Counted from the stretch's first letter, positions 1 through 8,730 are shown. The stretch is 64,000 nt of DNA from Burkholderiales bacterium (GCA_020248665.1 JADCHE010000013.1:1-64000); one strand, 5' to 3'. The notes: generated from the letters alone by a model not told the origin. Numbers and translations: made by a program.

Positions 1-852
1 CGAGGTCAGCACGACGGCGGCCACGCCCATGAAGGCGTACAGCGCACCCGCCAGCGCAGTGGACTCGTTGAAGTGCGACCCCGTTCCAAGGGCCGCCGCC
101 CCGCCGATCCAGATCAGCTCCAGCACCACGGCCAGCACGACCGCGCGCTCGTGCCAGCGCCACCACGGTCGTCCCCTGACCTCGGCCGACGCGAAGCGGG
201 CGAAGAAGGCGAGCGTGAGCAGGTAGACGACCAGCGCGGCGTGGAACTTCAGCGGCTTGATCCAGATGCCGATGCCCTGGAAGAGGCGCGCATCGAGCGC
301 GTGCGCTCCCAGCAGCGGGAGCATCGCCAGCGCGAGCAGGAGGGCGAGCCGCGTGTACCGGGGCGAGTCGACCGTGAGGCGGGCGAGGGCGAAGGGGCCG
401 GGCGTCGGTGAGGTTGGCGTGGCGGCCGGTCGGTGCGCGCCGGCCCGATGCGCGGCACGCAGCAGCTGGAAGAGCAGGTAGCCCGCGGGTCCGAACAGGA
501 AGGTGGCGAGCAGGCAGGGCAGCAGCAGCAGGTGCGCGATGTGCTCGCGACGCGCGGTGCGGAACTGCCACGCACCCACGAGCAGGTCGAAGGCCAGGTA
601 GTGCACCCACCCCGCCAGCAGCAGCCACCGGCTCTCGAACAGCTTCGCCACCGACCCGAGGCTGTCGAAGCCCCCCTGTCCAGCGCTCCAGTGGGCCAGC
701 ACGATGGCTGCGTAGCCCCCCGACAGCACGAGCGGGATGGCCACGCCTCCCACCAGAACCAGCGCGCGAGGCGCGAGCGGCCCCAGGGCCAGCGCGATCC
801 AGCCGAGCAGCGCGATCGAGCCCGCGGCCTGGAAGAGACCGTCCGGGCTCAT
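1..852 (-). CDS. ABA4-like (DUF4281) integral membrane protein, 3' end outside window
   Basis: The frame reads 284 residues from an ATG at 852 without a stop before the window edge. The first half, about residues 1-135, has four hydrophobic helices and the LLLLPCLL...FGPAG signature typical of ABA4-like (DUF4281) proteins, which in plants are linked to neoxanthin synthesis and in bacteria have no firm role. After a Pro/Thr-rich linker a second half, residues about 160-284, adds four more hydrophobic helices (including IKPLKFHAAL), so this is a two-module membrane protein. It is the last visible gene of the minus-strand operon and begins 16 bases after the SDR stop. The family call is good for the N-terminal half; the second module is unassigned. 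Confidence 0.7.
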   Translation of the reverse strand, partial: MSPDGLFQAAGSIALLGWIALALGPLAPRALVLVGGVAIPLVLSGGYAAIVLAHWSAGQGGFDSLGSVAKLFESRWLLLAGWVHYLAFDLLVGAWQFRTARREHIAHLLLLPCLLATFLFGPAGYLLFQLLRAAHRAGAHRPAATPTSPTPGPFALARLTVDSPRYTRLALLLALAMLPLLGAHALDARLFQGIGIWIKPLKFHAALVVYLLTLAFFARFASAEVRGRPWWRWHERAVVLAVVLELIWIGGAAALGTGSHFNESTALAGALYAFMGVAAVVLTS

Positions 853-868
853 CGGACGGCCTGCGGCG

Positions 869-1669
869 TCATGGCTGCAGCGGCCGCAGCATCCGCTTGG
901 ACACCGCCGCCACCATCGCCCGCGGCACGAAGCGGTTGCCCAGGATCATCACCCGGTTCGTCAGCCCCACCACGCGCGTGAGTCCGCCGCCGAGCAGCAG
1001 TTCCACGCCGGCTTCGGCCACCGCGCGCGGGTCGGCCCGGCCGGCCTTGCCGAAGAAGTGGTCGCCGGCGATGCGCTGCGGGTCGACACCGTCGAAGAAG
1101 GCGGTGTCGGTGGGTCCGGGCGCCAGGCAGCCGACGCTCACGCCGTGGTCTTCCATCTCCTTGGCCAGTGCCTCGGAGAAGTTGAGCACGAAGGCCTTGG
1201 CCGCGCCGTAGGCCGCGAAGTACGGCGTGGGCTGGAACGCCGCCGTCGAGGCGATGTTGAGGATGCGCCCGGCGCGCCGCTCCTTCATCGCGCCGCCGTA
1301 GCGGTGGCACAGCTCCGCCACGGCCACCACGTCGAGCTGCAGCATCCGGTGCAGTTGCGCCGCGTCGATCGCGACGTGCTCGTCGACCACGCCGAAGCCG
1401 GCGTTGTTCACCAGCGCGTCGATGTGCAGCCCCTGGCGCCGCGTGTGCTCGAACAGGCGCTGCGCCGCGCCGGGCTCGGACAGGTCGATGGCGTGCAGGT
1501 GCACCTCGGTGTCGTGCGCGTGGCGCAATGCGCCGGCGGCGGCCTGCAGCCGGCCGGCGTCCCGGCTGACCAGCACCAGACGGTGACCCCGCGCGGCCAG
1601 CAGCCGTGCCATCTCCAGGCCGATGCCGCCGCTGCCGCCGGTGATGAGCGTCGTGGTGCCGGAGTTCAT
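869..1669 (-). CDS. Classical short-chain dehydrogenase/reductase
   Basis: This 266-residue protein has a complete classical SDR set: TGGSGGIG near residue 10 (dinucleotide binding), NNAG near residue 89, a catalytic Ser in NIAST and the YGAAK catalytic Tyr/Lys pair near residue 157. The C-terminal part resembles bacterial SDRs of the DltE/YqjQ type that act on lipid or aldehyde carbonyls, but the substrate cannot be read from sequence. The ATG overlaps the stop codon of the upstream patatin gene by four bases (ATGA), implying translational coupling. A lipid-linked carbonyl substrate would fit the phospholipase neighbour, but that is inference. Confidence 0.88.
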   Translation of the reverse strand: MNSGTTTLITGGSGGIGLEMARLLAARGHRLVLVSRDAGRLQAAAGALRHAHDTEVHLHAIDLSEPGAAQRLFEHTRRQGLHIDALVNNAGFGVVDEHVAIDAAQLHRMLQLDVVAVAELCHRYGGAMKERRAGRILNIASTAAFQPTPYFAAYGAAKAFVLNFSEALAKEMEDHGVSVGCLAPGPTDTAFFDGVDPQRIAGDHFFGKAGRADPRAVAEAGVELLLGGGLTRVVGLTNRVMILGNRFVPRAMVAAVSKRMLRPLQP

Positions 1670-2643
1670 GGTCGAGTCCTCGAGAGGTGAAGAAGGCTTT
1701 CGTCGCCGGCGTGCAGGGCGATCACCCGCGCCGCCTCCGTGTGCACGGCCGCTTCCCCCATCGCGATCAGCCGCTCGCGGTACGCGCGCGACCAGCCGGC
1801 CCAGTACCCGGTGTCGGGGTGGAGCAGCACGTCGGCCAGGCGCGCGTCGGGCTGCGTGAGCGCGCGCTTTCGCAGGTCGAGCTCGCGATAGCGCAGGGCT
1901 GCCCGTGGGGCGCGGTCCTCGTGGGCCGAGGCGTCCACGGCTAGCACCCGGGTGGCGCCGAGCGCACGCGCCACGCGCACGGGCAGGGGCCGCTGCAGGT
2001 CCGCGTCGACGTAGTGGACACCGCCGATGCGCACCGGCGCGAGCTGCCCCACGATCGCCGAGGCGGCCTGCACGGCCACGCCGGCGTCCCCGCGGGTGAA
2101 GGCCACCACCTCGCCGTCGTCGGTCCGGGTGGCCACGCAGGCCACGGGTACCGGCAGGTCCTGCAGCGGCCTGCCTTCCAGCGCCCCGTTGACGAACCCC
2201 GCGAGGCCGCTGCCGTCGAGCCACTCGGGCCCGCGCGGGCTCCAGCGCAGGACGTCCCAGGGCTGCAGGTCCAGCGCCAACTGCTCCAGCCGTCGGGCGC
2301 CGAGGCCCGCGGCCCACAGCGTGCCGGCGAGCGCGCCCGCCGAGGCGCCCACGATGAAGTCCGGCTCGAGCCCCAGCGCGGCCAGGCCCTTGAGCACGCC
2401 GACGTGCACGAAGCCGCGCGGTCCGCCCGAGCCGAAGACCCAGGCCGTGCGAGGCGCCCCGGGCGCGGCGACCGGCAGCGCCAGCGGGGCGGCCTCGGGC
2501 TCCCCCGGCCTGCGGTACGCATCGGGCCCGTCGCCGGCCGCGGCGGCGCGCCCTCCCGCCAGGAGCGCGCAACCGGCGGCGGCGCCGAGGAGCCGGCGGC
2601 GTGTCGTCCCCTGTCGGGACGTCGGGATCGAGGCCGCTACCAC
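1666..2643 (-). CDS. Exported patatin-like phospholipase
   Basis: A patatin-family serine hydrolase that would cleave acyl esters of lipids. With the GTG start chosen here (325 residues) it has a twin-arginine-like signal, RRRLL followed by an Ala-rich hydrophobic stretch (residues about 16-38). The oxyanion loop GSGGPRG is at residues 71-77, the nucleophile elbow GASAG has Ser101, and the catalytic Asp appears in DADLQRP, where the usual motif is DGG/DGA. The GTG overlaps the stop of the upstream SDR by seven bases; an in-frame ATG at 2682 would add 13 residues and lengthen the overlap to 46 bases. Its stop overlaps the next SDR start. The Tat-type signal suggests a folded, periplasmic lipase. 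Confidence 0.82.
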   Translation of the reverse strand: MVAASIPTSRQGTTRRRLLGAAAGCALLAGGRAAAAGDGPDAYRRPGEPEAAPLALPVAAPGAPRTAWVFGSGGPRGFVHVGVLKGLAALGLEPDFIVGASAGALAGTLWAAGLGARRLEQLALDLQPWDVLRWSPRGPEWLDGSGLAGFVNGALEGRPLQDLPVPVACVATRTDDGEVVAFTRGDAGVAVQAASAIVGQLAPVRIGGVHYVDADLQRPLPVRVARALGATRVLAVDASAHEDRAPRAALRYRELDLRKRALTQPDARLADVLLHPDTGYWAGWSRAYRERLIAMGEAAVHTEAARVIALHAGDESLLHLSRTRP

Positions 2644-3380
2644 GTCTCGACCGAAGGCCGCAGGTCGAGTTCGAAGGTCCACGCGTCACGGGGCTGCCGG
2701 TGCAGCCACCAGTAGGCCTCGGCGATGTGGTCGGGGTTCAGGATGCCGTCGGGCCCGGCGGCCGCCACCCGCGCGGCGAAGTGCTCGCGCGAGAACGCGG
2801 TGTCGATCAGGCCGTCGACGACCACGTGCGCGACGTGCAGGCCCCGGGGACCGAGCTCGCGCGCCATCGACTGCGCCAGGGCCCGCAGCGCCGCCTTGCC
2901 GCCGGCGAAGGCCGCGAAGCCCGCGCCGCCGCGCAGGCTGGCCGTGGCGCCGGTGAACAGCAGCGTGCCGCGGCCGCGCGGCAGCATCGCGCGCGCCGCC
3001 TCGCGTCCGACCAGGAAGCCGGCCAGCGCGCACATCTCCCAGACCTTGAAGTACTTCTGCGAGGTGGTCTCCAGGAGGGGGAAGCGGACGTTGCCGCCGA
3101 CGTTGAAGGCCACCACCTCGACGGGTCCGACTTCGGACTCGACCTGTTCGAAGAAGGCGTTCACCTGCTCCTCGCGCCGCGCGTCCAGCGCGAAGGCGCG
3201 CGCCTGCCCGCCACCGGCGGCGATTCCGTCCACCAGCGGCTGCAGCGCGGCGGCGTTGCGCCGCGCCACGCACACCGGGTGGCCCTCGCGCGCGAAGCGG
3301 CGCGCCACCGCCGCGCCGGTGGCGTCGCCGGCGCCGATCACGCAGCACACGCCCGGGCGGGTCGCGGCCTCGCGCTCCAT
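2637..3380 (-). CDS. Atypical SDR (Phe replaces catalytic Tyr), paralogue 1 of 3
   Basis: A 247-residue Rossmann-fold protein of the SDR superfamily. The nucleotide loop is GAGDATG (residues 16-22) rather than TGxxxGIG. The active-site region reads GATASLRGG...FAAFAGGK, so Phe158 occupies the position of the catalytic Tyr while Lys162 is kept. This matches what is known of the SDR_c10 subgroup, which lacks the Tyr. The C-terminal signature RQPRDAWTFELDLRP is shared with the SDRs at 54964 and 58599. The start is the ATG at 3380, 11 bases after the GST stop; a longer frame from 3500 would run into the GST gene. Whether it is a redox enzyme is uncertain because the proton-donating Tyr is missing. 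Confidence 0.85.
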   Translation of the reverse strand: MEREAATRPGVCCVIGAGDATGAAVARRFAREGHPVCVARRNAAALQPLVDGIAAGGGQARAFALDARREEQVNAFFEQVESEVGPVEVVAFNVGGNVRFPLLETTSQKYFKVWEMCALAGFLVGREAARAMLPRGRGTLLFTGATASLRGGAGFAAFAGGKAALRALAQSMARELGPRGLHVAHVVVDGLIDTAFSREHFAARVAAAGPDGILNPDHIAEAYWWLHRQPRDAWTFELDLRPSVETW

Positions 3381-3391
3381 GGCCCGGGGCC

Positions 3392-4000
3392 TCAGGCGCG
3401 CGCGGTGGGCCGGGCCGAGACGGCCGCGAACCAGCGCGCGAGGTTCGGCATCTCGGGCGGCACGCGCAGGGCCACCGCCTTGCCCAGCACGAGGGCGCAC
3501 TGGGCCACGATGTCGGCCATCGTGTAGTCGTCTCCGGCGATGTGGGCCCGGTCGGCCAGCTCGCGGTCGAGCCAGGCCATGGTGCGCAGCGCGCGGGCGC
3601 GCGCCCAGTCCGCGACCTGCGGCACCTGCTCGATGCGGCCGCGGTAGAACTCGCTGGTGTGCGAGAACACCTCACCGATGGGCTGCGACAGCTCGTGGTC
3701 CATGCGCAGCGTCCACATCTCCACCTGCGCCGCCTCCCGCGGCGTGCGCCCCATCAGCGGCGGCTGCGGGTGCAGCGCCTCGAGGTAGCGGCAGATCGCC
3801 AGCGACTCGGCGATCGAGCTGCCGTCGTCGAGTTCGAGCACCGGCAGCCTGCCCAGCGGATTGAGGCGCAGGAATTCGGGCGTTGCGTTGGCCCGTCCGG
3901 CGGCGTCCACCTCACGCCGCTCGACGGTAACGCCCTTTTCGGCCAGGAAGATGCGCACGCGGCGCGGGTGCATCCCGGGGGTGAGGTCGTGCAGGATCAT
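3392..4000 (-). CDS. Glutathione S-transferase
   Basis: At 202 residues it has the normal GST size. The N-terminal thioredoxin-like domain (about 1-80) contains the loop LNPLGRLPVLELDDG with the cis-Pro and the glutathione-binding SIAES pair. The helical C-terminal domain (about 90-202) carries the DYTMADI folding motif. The N-terminus TPGMHPRRVR lacks an obvious catalytic Tyr or Cys, and the class is not clear. It begins 35 bases after the TetR stop and is followed by the atypical SDR after 11 bases, so all appear co-transcribed. A second GST near the other atypical SDR genes (53145-53783) suggests a recurring link between the two families. Confidence 0.9.
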   Translation of the reverse strand: MILHDLTPGMHPRRVRIFLAEKGVTVERREVDAAGRANATPEFLRLNPLGRLPVLELDDGSSIAESLAICRYLEALHPQPPLMGRTPREAAQVEMWTLRMDHELSQPIGEVFSHTSEFYRGRIEQVPQVADWARARALRTMAWLDRELADRAHIAGDDYTMADIVAQCALVLGKAVALRVPPEMPNLARWFAAVSARPTARA

Positions 4001-4035
4001 CGCGGGTCTCCTTCGGGGGCGGTCGGGGTGGACGT

Positions 4036-4701
4036 TCAGGTCGCCGCACGGGGCGTGCGCAGCGCGTCGACGACGCGCGAGGCCACCTCGCGCGCGAGCT
4101 CCGGCAGGGGCACGAGCGCCGCCGGCACGCGGCCGATGCGCAGCGCCGCCGCGCCGTGGATGGCGCTCCAGGCGAACAGCGCGTCGCGCTCGTCGGGGAG
4201 TCGTGCGATCACGCCGGCCCGGTGCAGCCCGAGCAGCGCGGCCGGCAGGTGGTCGTAGCTGCTGCGGCGCCCGGGCATCCGCGCGCCGGCGCGGTAGCCG
4301 GCACCCTGCGCCCCGAACATCAGCCGCCACAGCGCCGGCTCGTCGTCGGCGAACTGCAGGTAGGCCTGCGCGAGGCGCTGCATCCGCGCCTGCGCGTCGG
4401 CGGCATCCGCCGGCGGTCGGGCGAGGTCGAAGGCGTCGGCGAAGCGCGCGAGCAGGCGATCGAAGCCCACGCGCGCCACTTCGAGCAGCAGGTCCTCGCG
4501 GCTGCCGAAGTGCCGGTAGGCCGCGGCGGCCGTGACGCCGAGACCGGCGGCGAGCTGGCGCAGCGACAGGCCCTCGATGTCGGGGGCGGCGAGCGCGGCG
4601 TCGATCAGGGCCTGGTGAAGGTGGCCGTGGTGGAAGGCGCGGCCGGCGGGGGTCGAGCGCCCGACGGGGCGTGGCCGCTGCGGCGTGGCGACGGGTTCCA
4701 T
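4036..4701 (-). CDS. TetR/AcrR-family transcriptional regulator
   Basis: A 221-residue regulator with an N-terminal helix-turn-helix, residues about 30-75, of TetR type (SLRQLAAGLGVTAAAAYRHF then SREDLLLEVA). The C-terminal ligand domain resembles the WHG/TetR_C_33 group. It is the promoter-proximal gene of the minus-strand operon and is followed by GST, SDRs and patatin, which it probably represses together with itself. An inverted repeat with ACTTCG half-sites overlaps its likely promoter. The ligand is unknown; a reactive lipid or electrophile would suit the downstream genes, but that is inference. Confidence 0.88.
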   Translation of the reverse strand: MEPVATPQRPRPVGRSTPAGRAFHHGHLHQALIDAALAAPDIEGLSLRQLAAGLGVTAAAAYRHFGSREDLLLEVARVGFDRLLARFADAFDLARPPADAADAQARMQRLAQAYLQFADDEPALWRLMFGAQGAGYRAGARMPGRRSSYDHLPAALLGLHRAGVIARLPDERDALFAWSAIHGAAALRIGRVPAALVPLPELAREVASRVVDALRTPRAAT

Positions 4702-4709
4702 GCGGCGAT

Positions 4710-4758
4710 GTTATCCGTGTTTACTTCGAGCGCGCAAGGCGTCAGAATCGAAGTGAAC
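4710..4758 (-). promoter_or_regulatory. Putative TetR promoter with inverted-repeat operator
   Basis: On the minus strand a TTGCGC -35-like hexamer (4737-4732) and a GATAAC -10-like hexamer (4715-4710) are 16 bases apart. They place a start only a few bases before the ATG at 4701, so the message would be almost leaderless. GTTTACTTCGA (4719-4729) and TCGAAGTGAAC (4748-4758) form an 11-base inverted repeat with one mismatch and an 18-base spacer. A further ACTTCGG half-site lies just beyond. One arm falls between the -35 and -10 elements, a position fit for autorepression. Confidence 0.45.
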
Positions 4759-5080
4759 GCCGTGCACTTCGGAGATCCGCCATGCATCCGAGAACCCGTG
4801 CTTCCAGGCCGCAGGCCGTCCTTGCGCGGACCACGGCGACGACCCCGCACCGCGGCACGATCGTCGCGCTCGCGGCGGCCGCCGCGTTGTCGTAGCCCAC
4901 GGCCCGAGCGCGTCCTGGTCGACCTTCCGCTCGGCGTGGCGGAAAGGCTCGACGAGGGCCCCGGGCCGAGACGGACGGCCGCCATGCAATCGTGCATGGC
5001 TGACATGCCGGTCCGGGTCTGGCCAGACTCGCGGTGCCGACCGAACATGGGGCCTCGTTCCACCCTCATCGTCCACCGCC
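4759..5080. other. Intergenic stretch without a supported gene
   Basis: This stretch separates the minus-strand TetR operon from the plus-strand nitroreductase-like gene. A 37-codon reading frame from the ATG at 4781 has no recognisable motif and weak coding character. I see no RNA gene or clear hairpin. It probably contains the promoter of the 5081 gene, but no convincing -35/-10 pair stands out. Confidence 0.4.
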
Positions 5081-6274
5081 ATGAACGACCTCGCTCCCAC
5101 GGCCAGCACGACCTCCTCGCCACCCCCGCGCCGCGCCTTCCTCGGCCTGATCGGCGGCGGCGCCGTCATGGCCGCCGTCGGCACGACCGGTTGCGCCTCC
5201 GGGCCGCCCGAGGCCGCCGTGCAACCCTGGCGCACGTCCACCGCCGAGACCGAGCTGCGCCGGTTCATGCTGGCGCACGGCCTGCTGGCGCCCAACCCCC
5301 ACAATATGCAGCCCTGGATCGCCGACCTGCGCGAGCCGGGCCGCATCCACCTGGTGTCCGACGGCGAGCGGCTGTTGCCGGAGACCGACCCCTTCGGCCG
5401 CCAGATCCTCATCGGCTGCGGCGCGTTCATCGAACTGGCCGTCATCGCCGCAGCCGAGCGCGGGCATGCGGTGACGGTGACGCCGTTCCCGCAGGGTGCG
5501 CCGGCCGCGCGCAGCCTTCCGGCCGGCACCGTGGTGGCCACGCTGACGCCGGGCCCGGCCGGCTCCGCTCCGCGCGATCCGCTGTTCGCCGCCATCGTGC
5601 GGCGGCACACCGCGAAGACCGCCTACGCCGAGGGCCGCCCGCTGCCCGAGGCGCTGGTGTCGGCCTGGGTGGAGACGGCCCGCCGCCACGGCCTGCAGGC
5701 CGGCACGGTGACGGCGTCCGAGCCGCTGGCGGCACTGCGCCGCATCACGCGCGAGGCCTACGAGATCGAGGCCGTCACGCCGGCCACCTGGATGGAGTCT
5801 GCGCGCGTGATGCGCATCGGTCCCGACGCCATCGCCAAGCACCGCGACGGCATCAGCTTGTCGAGCCCGATGATCCGCGTGCTGCACGCCACGGGCATGT
5901 TCGATCCCATGGAGGTGCCGCAGCGCGGCCAGACCAGCCTGAAGCGCGTGATGGACCATTGGGCACCGAACGAGACCGGCAGCGGCTTCCTGTGGCTGGC
6001 CAGCACCGGCAATACGCGCGTGCAGCAGCTCGAGGCCGGCCGCGCCTACGTGCGGCAGCACCTGCTCGCCACCGCGGCGGGGGTGGACATGCACCCCCTG
6101 TCGCAGGCGCTGCAGGAGTTCGACGCGATGCGCGGGCCCTATGCCGCCGTGCACCGCGCGCTGGGCGTGGACCCGTCCCAGGGCACGGTACAGATGCTCG
6201 CGCGCGCGGGCTACGCCAGCGCGCCTGCCGGGCCGACGCCGCGCCGCGAGCTCGCCACGCTGCTGCGCACCTGA
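5081..6274 (+). CDS. Exported nitroreductase-family (Acg-like) protein
   Basis: A 397-residue protein with an N-terminal export signal: RRAFLGLIGGG, a hydrophobic core and a possible lipobox ending at TTGC near residue 43, so it may be a Tat-exported lipoprotein. The mature part opens with LLAPNPHNMQPW, the flavin-binding signature of the Acg-like nitroreductase superfamily, and includes ISLSSPMIR and a MDHWAPNETGSGFLWLAS block seen in these proteins. Family members bind FMN or have lost catalytic function; activity is not certain. A LysR gene follows after 19 bases in the same direction. Confidence 0.78.
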   Translation: MNDLAPTASTTSSPPPRRAFLGLIGGGAVMAAVGTTGCASGPPEAAVQPWRTSTAETELRRFMLAHGLLAPNPHNMQPWIADLREPGRIHLVSDGERLLPETDPFGRQILIGCGAFIELAVIAAAERGHAVTVTPFPQGAPAARSLPAGTVVATLTPGPAGSAPRDPLFAAIVRRHTAKTAYAEGRPLPEALVSAWVETARRHGLQAGTVTASEPLAALRRITREAYEIEAVTPATWMESARVMRIGPDAIAKHRDGISLSSPMIRVLHATGMFDPMEVPQRGQTSLKRVMDHWAPNETGSGFLWLASTGNTRVQQLEAGRAYVRQHLLATAAGVDMHPLSQALQEFDAMRGPYAAVHRALGVDPSQGTVQMLARAGYASAPAGPTPRRELATLLRT

Positions 6275-6293
6275 ACGCGTGCGACACTGTGCG

Positions 6294-7280
6294 ATGCCTG
6301 AGCGAGCCCGTCCCGGCGATTCCGTTCGCGCGGCCCCGCCGGCCGGGCCGCAGCTCGGCGACTGGAACCTGCTGCGCTCGTTCATCGCCGTCTACGAGGC
6401 CGGCACGCTCACCGAGGCGGCGCGCCGGCTGGCCACCACGCAGCCCAGCGTCGGCCGCCACGTGCGCGAGCTCGAGCGCGCGCTGGGCGAGGCGCTGTTC
6501 GTGCGCCAGCCCGGCCGGCTCAAGCCCACCGAGCGCGCGCACGCGCTGTACGACGTGGTCTCGGCGATGAAGGCCTCGGCGCGCGAGGCCGAGCGGCTGT
6601 TCGCCGGCGCGCGGCACGCGCTGGTGGGCACGGTGCGCGTCACCGCCTCGGAGGTGTACGCCACGCACGTGGTGGCACCGCTGGTGGCCTGCATGCTGTC
6701 CGAGCAGCCGGGACTGGAGATCGAGCTGTCGGTATCCAACCAGGCCGAGAACCTGCTGCGGCGCGAGGCCGACATCGCGGTGCGGTTCTTCAGGCCGGAG
6801 CAGGACGGGCTGATCACGATGCACGTCGGCGACACCGAGCTCGGCCTGTACGCGCACGAGTCGCTGCTGCGGCGATACGGCGAGCCTGAGGGATTCGACA
6901 TCCCCGACGCCGCCTTCGTGGCGGGCTTCGACCGCGAGGTCACGCCGCTGGCGCCGATGGTGCGCGGCGAGCCCCCGTCCCGGCCTCTGCGCTTCCGGTT
7001 GCGCACGGACTCGATGCTGGCACGCCATGCCGCCGTAGAGGCCGGCATGGGCATCGGCGCGTACCTGGTGGACGTGGCCGCCGCCAAGCCCTGCCTGCGG
7101 CGCGTGCTGGCCGAGCGTTTCGGCCAGAAGCAGGAGGTGTGGCTGTGCGCGCACGACGAGCTGCGCCGCTCGGCGTCGATGCGCTACGTCTGGAGCCGGC
7201 TCGAGCAGACGCTGCGCGCGCGGCTCGCGCCTGCGTCCGCACGGCCCGGTCCCAGGGCGCCCGCGGCGCTCGATCCTTGA
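6294..7280 (+). CDS. LysR-family transcriptional regulator
   Basis: A 328-residue LysR protein. The winged helix-turn-helix is at about residues 24-85 (LLRSFIAVYEAGTLTEAARRL then TTQPSVGRHVRELE), followed by the linker helix and a periplasmic-binding-like effector domain. The ATG at 6294 was chosen because the HTH normally begins within the first 30 residues; longer frames run into the upstream gene. The effector domain contains LLRREADIAVRFFRPEQ, almost the same as in the LysR at 22751, so the two are likely paralogues. It probably regulates the neighbouring nitroreductase-like gene or the SDR starting 11 bases downstream. Confidence 0.9.
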   Translation: MPERARPGDSVRAAPPAGPQLGDWNLLRSFIAVYEAGTLTEAARRLATTQPSVGRHVRELERALGEALFVRQPGRLKPTERAHALYDVVSAMKASAREAERLFAGARHALVGTVRVTASEVYATHVVAPLVACMLSEQPGLEIELSVSNQAENLLRREADIAVRFFRPEQDGLITMHVGDTELGLYAHESLLRRYGEPEGFDIPDAAFVAGFDREVTPLAPMVRGEPPSRPLRFRLRTDSMLARHAAVEAGMGIGAYLVDVAAAKPCLRRVLAERFGQKQEVWLCAHDELRRSASMRYVWSRLEQTLRARLAPASARPGPRAPAALDP

Positions 7281-7291
7281 AGAGGTCTCCG

Positions 7292-8155
7292 ATGTCGCGA
7301 CAATCCCCCCCCTCCGACCTGACCGGTACCGTCGCGCTCGTGACCGGCGCCACCGCCGGCATCGGCCGAGCCGTCGCTGCACGGCTCGCCGGGCGCGGCG
7401 CGACCGTGTGGGCGGTCGGCCGCGACGCGGTCCGCACCCACGCCGCAGCGCGCGACCTCGTCACGGGCGGCGGTGGCCGCGTGATCCCGGTGGTTGCCGA
7501 CCTCGCGCGGCTCGACGACGTGCGACGCCTGGCTGCCGAGGTCCTCGATCGAAGCGACCGCCTCGACGTCCTGGTGCACTGCGCCGGCGTGGTCAGCCGC
7601 GAACGGCAGGTGAGCGCGGACGGATTCGAGCTGCAGTGGGCCGTCAACCACCTCGCGCCCTTCCTGCTGACGCATCTGCTGCGCGAGCGCCTGATCGCGA
7701 GCGCCCCGGCGCGCGTCGTCACGGTGGCCTCGATCGGGCATGCCCGAGGCGCGATCGACTTCGACGACCTGCAGTCCGAACGCGAGTACGCCTACCGCCG
7801 GGCCTACTACCAGAGCAAGCTCGCCAACGTGCTCTTCGCGCTGGCGCTCGCGCGACGCCTCGCCGGCACCGGCGTCACGTCGACCACCCTGCACCCGGGC
7901 ATCGTGCGGACGCGACTGTCGCACGAGTACATGGGCAACCCAGTGCTCCGCTTCTTCGAGTCGATCGTCTCCATCTCGCCCGAGCGCGCCGCGACCCACG
8001 TCGTTCGCCTGGCCGCTGACGCGGACGTCGCCGGGGAGACCGGGACGTACTACCAGGGCCTGCGCCGCGCGGAGCCGTCCGCGCAGGCCCGCGACGAGGC
8101 GCTGCAGGAGCGGCTGTGGCGCGCGAGCGCGCAGCTGACGGGTGTGCAGGCGTGA
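7292..8155 (+). CDS. Short-chain dehydrogenase (retinol dehydrogenase-like)
   Basis: A 287-residue classical SDR with TGATAGIG near residue 18, HCAG in place of NNAG, catalytic Ser in TVASIGH and YYQSK as the Tyr/Lys motif. The pattern QWAVNHLAPFLLTHLL and the segment SKLANVLFALALARRL are typical of the retinol dehydrogenase/WW-domain oxidoreductase-like group. It follows the LysR gene by 11 bases and is the last intact gene before the transposase relics. The substrate is unknown. Confidence 0.87.
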   Translation: MSRQSPPSDLTGTVALVTGATAGIGRAVAARLAGRGATVWAVGRDAVRTHAAARDLVTGGGGRVIPVVADLARLDDVRRLAAEVLDRSDRLDVLVHCAGVVSRERQVSADGFELQWAVNHLAPFLLTHLLRERLIASAPARVVTVASIGHARGAIDFDDLQSEREYAYRRAYYQSKLANVLFALALARRLAGTGVTSTTLHPGIVRTRLSHEYMGNPVLRFFESIVSISPERAATHVVRLAADADVAGETGTYYQGLRRAEPSAQARDEALQERLWRASAQLTGVQA

Positions 8156-8229
8156 CGCGATCAAGCCGTACCGGCTCGCGGTCGGTGAAGCATCGAACCG
8201 ATCACGGCGACCGCCGGCACGATGGTTCG

Positions 8230-8730
8230 TAGAGCAGGACGACTTCTGCCGGCACTGCGACGTGTCGATGCTGCCGGCGCGGCCCCACGCGCCGCAGGAC
8301 AAGGCGAAGGTGGAGTGCAGGCGGTCGAGCGCTGGATCCTGGCGCGGCTGCGCCACGAGCGGCTCGCCGACGTGGCGGCGGCCGATCGAGCGGTGGGCGG
8401 GCTGCCGGCGATGCTCAACGGGCGGCGCTTCCAGAAGCTCGAGGCGACGCGGGCGAGCCTGTTCGCCTCGCTCGACGCCCCGGCGCTGAGGGCGCTGAGG
8501 GCGCTGCCGGCGCAGAGCTGGAGCTGGGCGGCGTGGCGAACGGTGACGGTCCACATCGACTACCACGTGGAGATCGACGCGCACCGCTAGAGCGTGCCGC
8601 ACGCGCTGGTGGGCATGAAGCTGCAGGCGCGGGTGAGCGACGCACTGATCGAGCTGCTGCACCGAGGAGAACCAGTCGCGGTGCATGCGCGAAGCCGCCG
8701 GCGGGGCGGCTACACGACGCGCGACGACCA
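8230..8730 (+). pseudogene. istA: IS21-family istA transposase relic, 3' portion, frameshift and nonsense
   Basis: Segments match the C-terminal half of IS21-type IstA transposases: LPARPHAPQDKAKVE in one frame, then VQAVERWILARLRHERL, NGRRFQKLEATRASLF and HIDYHVEIDAH in another, so a small deletion near 8315 changes frame. A TAG at 8588-8590 interrupts the second frame just before SVPHALVGMKLQARV, which continues in phase to VHARSRRRGGYTT. The N-terminal half and any istB are absent. A short in-frame tandem (GCGCTGAGG repeated) lies near 8487. The reading then passes directly into a LysR coding frame at about 8730, so the insertion appears to have removed the start of that gene. Confidence 0.8.

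Noticed and set aside
4781-4894. A 37-codon plus-strand frame between TetR and nitroreductase genes
   Set aside because: No motif, no clear ribosome site and Ala-rich composition as expected by chance.
8480-8515. Tandem repeat GCGCTGAGG in the istA relic
   Set aside because: Two and a half in-frame copies only; most likely a small slippage duplication in decaying sequence.
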